Assembly: GCA_964571295.1 (NCBI GenBank)
Contig: CAZNAO010000015.1
Span: forward strand, 1 to 21,037
DNA: 21,037 nucleotides
Direction: 5' to 3'
Source of the DNA: UBA922 sp964571295
GTDB taxonomy: Bacteria; Patescibacteriota; Patescibacteriia; Magasanikbacterales; UBA922
The notes beneath the pieces were generated by a model that saw only the letters and a program-made list of their open reading frames with translations, had not been told where the DNA came from and searched no databases. Both the position numbers and the translations under genes were made by a program. Positions 13,693 to 19,671 of the stretch are shown piece after piece (position 1 is the stretch's first letter; every line of letters begins with the position of its first letter).

Positions 13693-14119
13693 GCCCTCAA
13701 TGACCGTGGACGGACACACGCTCAATGTGGGAATCGTGACCGCGCGTTTCAACGAAGAAATTACGGATTCGCTTCTTGCGAGTGCGATGAGCAAACTGTA
13801 TGAATGCAAGGTGGAAGAAAAAAATATCCGAAGTGTCCGAGTCGCGGGAGCTGCGGAAATTCCGATTGCGCTCCAGAAGCTTGCCCGGACCAAAAGATAC
13901 GATTGTTTGATTGCGCTCGGATGTATTATTCGTGGAGAAACCCCGCACTTCGACTACGTATGCAAGATGGTTCAGGAAGGCATCCTGCGTGTTTCTCTCG
14001 ATGAGGGCCTGCCGGTTGGTTTCGGCATCATCACAGTAAACACTCTTGAGCAGGCGATTGCCCGAAAAACCTTAGGAAGCGATGCCGCAGTTGCAGCACT
14101 CGAGTGTGCATTATTGTGA
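13676..14119 (+). CDS. ribH: 6,7-dimethyl-8-ribityllumazine synthase
   Basis: A 147-residue lumazine synthase that condenses 5-amino-6-ribitylaminouracil with 3,4-dihydroxy-2-butanone 4-phosphate. Family motifs are present: VGIVTARFNEEIT near residues 18-30, VRVAGAAEIP near 54-63, GCIIRGETPHFDYVC near 82-96 with the catalytic His, and GFGIITVNTLEQA near 116-128. Length is normal (140-160). The gene starts 17 bp before the end of ribE, a translational-coupling arrangement that would give the two partners of the riboflavin synthase complex together. It ends in a terminator. Confidence 0.95.
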   Translation: MQLEHKPSMTVDGHTLNVGIVTARFNEEITDSLLASAMSKLYECKVEEKNIRSVRVAGAAEIPIALQKLARTKRYDCLIALGCIIRGETPHFDYVCKMVQEGILRVSLDEGLPVGFGIITVNTLEQAIARKTLGSDAAVAALECALL

Positions 14120-14135
14120 CGACGCAAAAAATGAC

Positions 14136-14171
14136 AACATAATAAAATGCCCTCTCCGGGCATTTTTATGT
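14136..14171 (+). terminator. Rho-independent terminator of the rib operon
   Basis: AAAATGCCC (14144-14152), loop TCTCC, GGGCATTTT (14158-14166). The stem can be extended by AACATAA and TTATGTT on the outside. It lies 17 nt after ribH. Confidence 0.88.
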
Positions 14172-14192
14172 TAATAATGGATAATAAATTTC

Positions 14193-14220
14193 TTGCGCTA
14201 TTTTTCGAGCGGTGTATACT
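14193..14220 (+). promoter_or_regulatory. Candidate promoter of the YtxH-like gene
   Basis: TATACT (14215-14220) with a weak TTGCGC 16 nt upstream (14193-14198). The predicted start near 14227 gives a ~26-nt leader. Only the -10 box is good. Confidence 0.4.
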
Positions 14221-14252
14221 GGAAATATAGTTAATTCTTAATAGATATTCAT

Positions 14253-14624
14253 ATGGCACACAAGAAAAAAATGGCTATCGGTGCCGGGTTCGCCGCACTG
14301 ACAGCAGCTGCAGTCGCATATTTCTTGGTAGGACCGGACGGAAAAAAGAATAGAAAAAAACTCCAGGGATGGGTCATCAAAATGAAAGGAGAAATCGTGG
14401 AGAAACTTGAAGAGGTAAAAGAAATCACACAGCCGGTATTTGAAAAAATCGTAATGCAGGTGGCTAAAAAATACAAAAAAATAAAACACATACGCCCCGA
14501 GGATCTTGAACACGCAGTGACAGAAATCAAGAAACAATGGAAATCAATCGTAAAAGAATCGTCCCACAGGTCGTCTTCGAAAAAAAAGAATGGAGGGGAA
14601 ATTGAAGATGCAAATAGTAAGTAA
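14253..14624 (+). CDS. Small YtxH-like single-pass membrane protein
   Basis: A 123-residue protein of unknown role. A Lys-rich N-terminus (HKKK) precedes one transmembrane helix at about 7-26. This is followed by VGPDGKKNRKKLQGW, which is typical of YtxH-like proteins, and a Lys/Glu-rich amphipathic helix region (~40-100). A Ser/Lys-rich tail completes it. YtxH proteins are associated with general stress in Bacillus, but the assignment here rests only on architecture. It is monocistronic between the rib terminator and the convergent comF gene. Confidence 0.7.
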   Translation: MAHKKKMAIGAGFAALTAAAVAYFLVGPDGKKNRKKLQGWVIKMKGEIVEKLEEVKEITQPVFEKIVMQVAKKYKKIKHIRPEDLEHAVTEIKKQWKSIVKESSHRSSSKKKNGGEIEDANSK

Positions 14625-14659
14625 TCCTTGATCTCCTAGTATGTTTACGACTACCGCGG

Positions 14660-15361
14660 TCATCCTCTTGCAATACTAAAACCAGAAATCTCACCTGCTC
14701 GCGCGCGCATCAATGCTCGTGCACACTCGAATATCGTGCTCCCGGTCGTAAACACATCGTCAACAATCACGAATTTCTTCCCACACATCAGGGGAAGAAA
14801 TTTTTGTGTTACCGAAAACGCTCCTACCACATTATTAAGTCTTCCCTGCCGGTCGAGCGTCGCCTGTTGCGTGGTATGCTTCACACGCATCAAAGGATTA
14901 AGAAAAGGAATATTGGTTGCACGACTTACCATAGACGCAACACGCTCGCTCTGATTGAACCCTCGTTCAACAAAACGTTTCCGATGCAACGGCACCGGAA
15001 TAATATAATCAGCGTGAAACATCTGGTGCTCTGAAAAAAACCGGGTGACGAGCGAGGCGAATAACGGCTCAAGTGATTCAAGATACTGGTACTTATACAA
15101 ATGTACCAACCGATGAATGAGTGCGCCCTCGGCCAAAGGCATCATGGCGACATGACGTTCTATAGGAGACAGTGCACGACAGCCGAGGCAACATGTACCG
15201 TCTTCGGAAGGCTCGTGACATACCGGACAACAAAATACACCCGGAAGTTCGAGCGTATGAAGGCATGCGTCACAAAAAATATTTCCTTCCACCTCACAAC
15301 TAACGCAAAAAGAAGGAAAAATAGCGTCAAGTACGAAAGTCCATAAAGTCTTAAAGTCCAT
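14660..15361 (-). CDS. comFC: ComFC-type amidophosphoribosyltransferase-like protein
   Basis: A 233-residue ComFC/GntX family protein, linked to DNA uptake in naturally competent bacteria. The N-terminal part has zinc-binding Cys pairs (CVSC, CDAC, CPVC, CCLGC) at about 15-65. The C-terminal phosphoribosyltransferase domain has PVPLHRKRFVERGFNQSE and the PRPP motif VIVDDVFTTGST. The start is uncertain. ATG 15361 is preferred over an in-frame TTG at 15376, and no later ATG precedes the Cys motifs. The first ~9 codons (MDFKTLWTF) are made of GACTTT repeat units, so the insertion of that element appears to have supplied or rewritten the start. It follows the S23 gene by 18 nt. Confidence 0.88.
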   Translation of the reverse strand: MDFKTLWTFVLDAIFPSFCVSCEVEGNIFCDACLHTLELPGVFCCPVCHEPSEDGTCCLGCRALSPIERHVAMMPLAEGALIHRLVHLYKYQYLESLEPLFASLVTRFFSEHQMFHADYIIPVPLHRKRFVERGFNQSERVASMVSRATNIPFLNPLMRVKHTTQQATLDRQGRLNNVVGAFSVTQKFLPLMCGKKFVIVDDVFTTGSTIFECARALMRARAGEISGFSIARG

Positions 15362-15370
15362 AAAGGGGAA
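15333..15370. repeat. AAAGTC element R4, arm between S23 gene and comFC
   Basis: Four units in the AAAGTC orientation (GAAAGTCCAT, AAAGTCTT, AAAGTCCAT, AAAGGGG). It is the inverted counterpart of R5 (15731-15771), and the two flank the S23 gene. It also encodes the comFC start. Confidence 0.75.
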
Positions 15371-15379
15371 AAACAAAAA

Positions 15380-15727
15380 TCACCTAAGAGATTTAATGAA
15401 ACCCGACAAAAGTTTTGAAATTTCGATTGACACATCATAATGTAGCCGTGTCTGTTCTCTGGTGAGATACCCAAGACCATGTGCAATATACAACATTGAA
15501 CGTACTTCTCCGCAAGAACCTTTTGCGATAAATAAAAAATGGGTGAATTCCTTATCACCCTTTCGCTCAAATCCCTCAGCAATATTATTCATGATTGAAA
15601 TCGTGGCGCGTTGTATCTGATCCTTAAAACCAAAATCACGGCAACTCTTAAAATTCGAATAAAGAGCAAGTGTCAACTGCTTTGCCTTTTGCCACGCAAT
15701 AATATCCTCGAATTTTTCGATACGCAT
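15380..15727 (-). CDS. S23-type four-helix bundle protein (23S rRNA IVP family)
   Basis: A 115-residue all-helical protein of the four-helix-bundle/S23 family. Family members are encoded in intervening sequences of 23S rRNA genes and are related to the Avd accessory protein of diversity-generating retroelements. They also occur as many stand-alone copies in CPR genomes. Recognisable segments are FEDIIAWQKAKQL at the N-terminus, FKDQIQRATISIMNNIAEGFERKG in the centre and SCGEVRSMLYIAHGLGYL towards the C-terminus. Molecular function is not established. ATG 15727 is preceded by a GGGGGG run that can serve as a Shine-Dalgarno. The gene lies tightly between two inverted copies of the AAAGTC/GACTTT repeat (10-14 bp each side), an arrangement that looks like a mobile cassette. 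Confidence 0.9.
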   Translation of the reverse strand: MRIEKFEDIIAWQKAKQLTLALYSNFKSCRDFGFKDQIQRATISIMNNIAEGFERKGDKEFTHFLFIAKGSCGEVRSMLYIAHGLGYLTREQTRLHYDVSIEISKLLSGFIKSLR

Positions 15728-15730
15728 ACC

Positions 15731-15771
15731 CCCCTTTTTATAGACTTTACAGACTTTCGACTTTGCGGACT
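15731..15771. repeat. GACTTT element R5, arm upstream of S23 gene
   Basis: Units TATAGACTTT, ACAGACTTT, CGACTTT and GCGGACTA, preceded by CCCCCC. It is the inverted counterpart of R4, and homology extends into the G/C run next to the S23 gene. The stop codon TAG of the upstream gene is formed by its outer edge. Confidence 0.75.
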
Positions 15772-16345
15772 ATTCCGTCCAGATCCCTTCGACGAGCCAT
15801 TGTGTGTCTGATTTTACCAAATCGACTTTTGCAGTAATAGTTTTTGTCTCAGTATTCGAATTTTCAATCCCACGGGTAGTTTGTCTAGCACCGACTTCGA
15901 CACTTGCCTTCTCAGGACTGTACGAGAGAATATGAGTACTCAAAACTTCAGTTGTAACCCCCTGATAGGTACTATCTTGTTCTTGTGACTGAGACAGAAT
16001 CCAGCTGTGCATACCAGAAGCAGAAAGTGCGAGTGCGTCATCAATATGCTGGTTGTCATTTTGATTGGAATAACTCCAGAAACGCTCCACAAAAATACGT
16101 GCGGTCTGTTTTGCATATACTTCGTCAGGATTTCCTGGAATGGTCACTTCTTCCGAAGGCACTGTATTAGGGCGTCTGAATTCCACCGTATCAAGCGGCG
16201 GTAACTCGACTTCAGTAGTGACAGTGTCCACAGGAACCGTTTCCGTCACTTCCTTATCCCGAAACACTACAAAAAGTAGAATTCCAACTGCAACTACCAC
16301 AATTCCACCAATAATGAGTAATATACGTTTTCGTAGAGTGAGCAT
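15770..16345 (-). CDS. Single-pass extracytoplasmic protein, possibly VirB8-like
   Basis: A 191-residue protein with short basic N-terminus (LTLRKR), one transmembrane helix (~8-28), an acidic/Pro-rich linker (~30-75) and an exported domain (~75-191). That domain shows AKQTARIFVERFWSYSN, a variable middle, and a C-terminal KTITAKVDLVKSDTQWLVEGIWTE. Such a tail resembles the last strands of NTF2-like/VirB8-type domains, which scaffold type IV secretion systems. The family match is by architecture and by its position directly after the VirB4 gene, not by firm motifs. The TAG stop is part of the GACTTT element that precedes the S23 gene. Confidence 0.6.
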   Translation of the reverse strand: MLTLRKRILLIIGGIVVVAVGILLFVVFRDKEVTETVPVDTVTTEVELPPLDTVEFRRPNTVPSEEVTIPGNPDEVYAKQTARIFVERFWSYSNQNDNQHIDDALALSASGMHSWILSQSQEQDSTYQGVTTEVLSTHILSYSPEKASVEVGARQTTRGIENSNTETKTITAKVDLVKSDTQWLVEGIWTE

Positions 16346-16386
16346 ATGTGTTTATAGTTAAAAGGAAAAAATCTGTAGCTTTTTCT

Positions 16387-16459
16387 CGTCATTCCCGCGA
16401 AAGCGGGAATCCAAGCATCGATGGCAAGCTCTCAGATTCCCGCTTTCGCGGGAATGACG
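16387..16459. repeat. REP/dRS3-like perfect inverted repeat
   Basis: Two 25-bp arms (16387-16411 and 16435-16459) are perfect reverse complements around a 23-bp spacer. Each arm contains ATTCCCGCGAAAGCGGGAAT, itself a hairpin and an exact fit to the neisserial dRS3 pattern ATTCCC(N8)GGGAAT. Similar GTCATTCCCGCGAAAGCGGG sequences are widespread REP-type repeats. It lies in the 152-bp spacer between the VirB4 and VirB8-like genes. Confidence 0.9.
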
Positions 16460-16468
16460 TACTAAAGG

Positions 16469-16506
16469 AACTTTCATCTTTATGGACTTTATAGACCTCA
16501 CGACTT
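16469..16506. repeat. GACTTT element R6 at the 3' end of the VirB4 gene
   Basis: Units ACTTTCATC, TTTATG, GACTTTATA, GACCTCAC and GACTT. It matches R1 closely over the part that ends the upstream gene: on the minus strand AAG TCG TGA forms the last two codons and stop in both. Confidence 0.7.
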
Positions 16507-18360
16507 ACTTCCCAACTGCGTCGATTTGAATTCTTTTTTCGCACGTTCAATCTCAAGCAATTGCTGAGGATTACTCGTTACCAACTGGTCTTCAGTATAT
16601 GACGCAACCACCTGGATTGCAGCGTGACGGTTTCCCGCAAAGAAAATTCCCTGCCCTACCCCACTATCAAGCAAAAGATATTTTTCCCCCTCGGTCAACA
16701 TGAATGTCTTCTGAATCATATCGACCGCGGATGGAGACTGTCTCAGTAATAATTGCATCGCAGAGTTATTTACAATAGCCTGCCCATAAGGTGAGCGCAG
16801 AAAGTCATTGACGTCCTGAGTAATAGTAGTCACTCCAAGATAATATTTTCGGCACCGTTTCACAAGCGCATACATAAATTTAGCACTATCTTCGTGGAGC
16901 ATGAGCCACCACGCTTCGTCGATAATCAACAGTCGCTTTTTCTTCTCCGAACGAACAATATTCCAGATATAGTTAATCAACGTATAGATTGCCATAGGAC
17001 GGAGCTCATCTTCGAGATCGCGCACACTGAAAATTACCAACTGATTATTCATGTTAACATTGGTGGGTGCGTTAAACAATCCAGAGAATGTACCATCCGT
17101 ATATTTACGGAGTTTAAGTGCGAGAGTTTCTGCTCCATCCATACCCTCAAGTACATCCAATAAATCCTGCATGATAGGGGCCTCAATACTCGATAAATCT
17201 GATAACGGAGTGATATCTTTCTTCGCATACGCTTCCAAAACCGCACGGTCCAGAATCGAATCTTCCTGCGCAGTAACTGTGCCGAACATAATACGAAGAA
17301 GTCCCTTGAGTGTGATGACCGCGCTTCGAATAATATCCTCAGTCGATATCTGCTGCCCCACTGGTCGGGGTAAATCAAACGGGTTAACTTTACTTTCTGA
17401 TGCAAGCGAAATATTGATATAGGTACCACCTACCGCTTCCGACAAATGCATGTATTCCATTTCAGGGTCAATGACAATAATTTCAGTACCCATCATGAGA
17501 CTGCGGAGAATCTCGAGCTTGACGGCATATGATTTCCCAGCACCGGACGTCGCAAACACGACCATATTCGCATTCTGGAGTGAAAAACGGTCAAACAAAA
17601 TCAAACTGTTGTTATGCTTGTTGATACCATACAAAATACCATTGTCACTCGTAAGCTCAGTTGAAATAAATGGAAACGAAGCCGCAATCGGGCTTGAATT
17701 CATATTGAATGAAATCACCAGCTCATCCATGCCGAGAGGTACCGTCGAATTGAATCCCTGCTCCGACTGGTACAAAACATGCTTGCTATGAATCAATTTT
17801 GAGCCAAAGATATTATGGATATCTTCGGTAACACGTTCGAGCTCGTCCTTGGTCGAAGCATAGAGGGTGACATAAAAGGCGAATTGAAAAAAGTGCTCAA
17901 TACCCTGGGTCAAGTCATCACGCAGTCCCTCAATGTCACGAAGTGCAGTTTCCCGGATCGGATCACGCGGAGCACCCTTCTCAGTATCCGCACTGATCTG
18001 TGCCTGGAGCGCCCCCACCTTCTTTTTTAGTTGCTTCAAAATAATCGACGCGTCAACCGGATAGAAAAACATGGAAACATCCATGGTAAGGTTCAAATTG
18101 AGTATCGGACTTGACCAGCCGATCGAAATATATCGCGGATATGAGACCACGAAAATAGTACGCAAAAAAATACTGCCCAATTGAAGAAAATTCGATTCGA
18201 CATTAAACGCTGAAGGTGCGATCAAATCACGCAATGCCACCGTTCCTTCACGGTATACGCGCTCTTCTTCAAGCGTAACCAAAGTCTCGTCGGTTTGAGG
18301 CACCTCGCGTCCTTTGAATTTTTTGTTTCGTGAGTCGTAAGAAACAGGTTGGAATGGCAT
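16498..18360 (-). CDS. VirB4/TraC-family secretion ATPase
   Basis: A 620-residue ATPase of the VirB4 (TraC/TrbE) family, the cytoplasmic motor of type IV secretion or conjugation-like machines. An N-terminal region (1-235) leads into the RecA-like domain, with Walker A FATSGAGKSYA (269-279), IIVIDPEMEYMHL (294-306), Walker B RLLIIDEAWWLM (476-487) and the motif TTITQDVNDFLRSPYG after it. Usual VirB4 proteins are ~800 residues. Here a TraC-N-like region is encoded by the separate gene upstream, so the protein appears split. The first codon sits 2 nt from element R7 and the last codons KS plus TGA are inside element R6. Whether the system exports DNA, proteins or forms pili is not shown. Confidence 0.92.
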   Translation of the reverse strand: MPFQPVSYDSRNKKFKGREVPQTDETLVTLEEERVYREGTVALRDLIAPSAFNVESNFLQLGSIFLRTIFVVSYPRYISIGWSSPILNLNLTMDVSMFFYPVDASIILKQLKKKVGALQAQISADTEKGAPRDPIRETALRDIEGLRDDLTQGIEHFFQFAFYVTLYASTKDELERVTEDIHNIFGSKLIHSKHVLYQSEQGFNSTVPLGMDELVISFNMNSSPIAASFPFISTELTSDNGILYGINKHNNSLILFDRFSLQNANMVVFATSGAGKSYAVKLEILRSLMMGTEIIVIDPEMEYMHLSEAVGGTYINISLASESKVNPFDLPRPVGQQISTEDIIRSAVITLKGLLRIMFGTVTAQEDSILDRAVLEAYAKKDITPLSDLSSIEAPIMQDLLDVLEGMDGAETLALKLRKYTDGTFSGLFNAPTNVNMNNQLVIFSVRDLEDELRPMAIYTLINYIWNIVRSEKKKRLLIIDEAWWLMLHEDSAKFMYALVKRCRKYYLGVTTITQDVNDFLRSPYGQAIVNNSAMQLLLRQSPSAVDMIQKTFMLTEGEKYLLLDSGVGQGIFFAGNRHAAIQVVASYTEDQLVTSNPQQLLEIERAKKEFKSTQLGSKS

Positions 18361-18440
18361 AAAAAAGTCTTAAAGTCGAAAGTCTTAAAGTCGAAAGAAA
18401 TTTATATGTATTTACTTTCAACAGTATGGACTTTCTGACT
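18361..18440. repeat. AAAGTC/GACTTT element R7 between the two VirB4-type genes
   Basis: The left arm contains an exact 15-nt tandem duplication, AAAGTCTTAAAGTCG twice (18364-18393), plus AAAG. The right arm (18413-18440) is inverted: ACTTTCAACAGTATGGACTTTCTGAC. The arms are 15 nt apart and can form an imperfect hairpin. It fills the whole 78-bp spacer. Confidence 0.8.
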
Positions 18441-19134
18441 ACATCGGCATATTTTCTTCGATCCGCTGCTGAGTCACATCCCCCAGCTGCTCCGCATAGG
18501 AAATATCAGGATTATACGTACTGTAATAGAGTTCAATCAGAGCCTGAGTATCAAGAGCCGCAACTTCAAGACCCATACTCGTGAGCCCGCCTTCAATCTG
18601 ACGCACCCGCAAATCCAAGTCTTCGCGACGTCGCTTAAATTGTTCGTCTTTCAGTTTGAGTGTAAACGCAGGTGTAAGCACTTCTTTAAAACGAGACCAA
18701 AAACCTTTCTTCTGATCATCAAGAGGTGAATACGGCACGACGACAAAATATCGCTTGGTCATAATCTTGCCGATATCAACAAGTTCTTCGATAAACAATC
18801 GGTAATCAGCAATCTGCACGCGAAGCAATTCATTCGGCTGTTCACGCTCAATCTTAGATAACGTATCAAGATACGGCTTGATTTGAAGCCGACGCGACTG
18901 TACAACGATCTGGATCGGAAAATCAAGAGAATTGAGGAAACCTACGTATGCGGAAATAATTGCGTTCTGCTCATCTTCGGATTTGAGGGCAAAATTGATG
19001 CTCGATGTAAGTAATACCCGACGCATAGTGCCATCTTTCAATACCACAACGCCGTCTTTGATTTCAGCAATAGGTAAATGAGCCTGACTGCTCGGCTGTG
19101 AAATTCTCTTTTGTACGGCTTTCTTATCTTTCAT
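18439..19134 (-). CDS. TraC-like / VirB4 N-terminal-type protein
   Basis: A 231-residue soluble protein. The segment PIAEIKDGVVVLKDGTMRRVLLTSSINFALKSEDEQNAIISAYVGFLNSLDFPIQIVVQSR matches the kind of N-terminal domain seen in TraC/VirB4 ATPases of CPR and Gram-positive conjugation clusters. A helical region (~105-225) follows with no Walker motif, so it is not itself an ATPase. It lies between PrgI and the ATPase gene, as expected for a split VirB4. The TAG stop is shared with the edge of element R7. The start ATG is 17 nt after the PrgI stop. Confidence 0.8.
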   Translation of the reverse strand: MKDKKAVQKRISQPSSQAHLPIAEIKDGVVVLKDGTMRRVLLTSSINFALKSEDEQNAIISAYVGFLNSLDFPIQIVVQSRRLQIKPYLDTLSKIEREQPNELLRVQIADYRLFIEELVDIGKIMTKRYFVVVPYSPLDDQKKGFWSRFKEVLTPAFTLKLKDEQFKRRREDLDLRVRQIEGGLTSMGLEVAALDTQALIELYYSTYNPDISYAEQLGDVTQQRIEENMPM

Positions 19135-19151
19135 ATATGAGCTTCCATACG

Positions 19152-19583
19152 TTATGATTCATTGTCCTCCCGATAATACCCTCCGGTATTCACCAAAAGC
19201 GACAAATCCTGTATCCGTTCTCGCCGAACAGGTTTTATTTCAGGTTTGAGTTCGGGTTCTTCCGGAACATATTTTCGAAGTACATCCAATTCCTTCTTGC
19301 CCAATGTCTTGTGCCAGACCCGCTGTGATGGACGACGAAGCGTCTGAATGATATTCAATAAAAAATAATGGAACGACTGTCCGTTGACCTTGACAAATGC
19401 GAGAACAAGCCCTCCTCCTCCAAAAAAAATAAGACAAAAAATAAATAATGCCAAATCCCCATAGCGGAAGGATAAAAAAACCACCATACCGATCACGAGC
19501 AAAATCAAAAACTGTCGGGTCGTGATCGGCCCCAAAATCTTATCCTCGATATCAATAAATTGTGGAACGACAAACTGCTGCAT
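19152..19583 (-). CDS. PrgI-family inner membrane protein (VirB3-like)
   Basis: A 143-residue protein. The N-terminus FVVPQFIDIEDKILGPITTRQFLILLVIG is typical of the PrgI family, which is the VirB3-like membrane component next to VirB4 in Gram-positive and CPR type IV secretion clusters. Two transmembrane segments lie at ~24-38 and ~45-63, separated by a short RYGD loop. These are followed by a cytoplasmic part with RRPSQRVWHKTLGKKE and a charged tail. The position before the TraC-like and VirB4 genes supports the call. Confidence 0.88.
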   Translation of the reverse strand: MQQFVVPQFIDIEDKILGPITTRQFLILLVIGMVVFLSFRYGDLALFIFCLIFFGGGGLVLAFVKVNGQSFHYFLLNIIQTLRRPSQRVWHKTLGKKELDVLRKYVPEEPELKPEIKPVRRERIQDLSLLVNTGGYYREDNES

Positions 19584-19595
19584 ACATGGTAGTTA

Positions 19596-19667
19596 TAAGT
19601 CATAAAGTCTATAACGTCGAAAGTAAAAACGGACTTTATGGACGTTAGACTTTACAGACTTTCAACT
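19596..19667. repeat. AAAGTC/GACTTT element R8 upstream of PrgI gene
   Basis: The left arm AAGTCAT-AAAGTCTAT-AACGTCG-AAAGT (19597-19624) and the right arm GACTTTATG-GACGTTA-GACTTTACA-GACTTTC (19632-19664) are inverted copies, with a few indels, around a 7-nt loop. It is the most complete example in the window and fills most of the 88-bp spacer. Confidence 0.85.
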
Positions 19668-19671
19668 AAGC

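Noticed and set aside
15333..19667. CRISPR array from the regularly spaced AAAGTC units
   Set aside because: Units are only 7-9 nt, without 30-nt-class spacers, and are scattered over many spacers. No cas gene is present.
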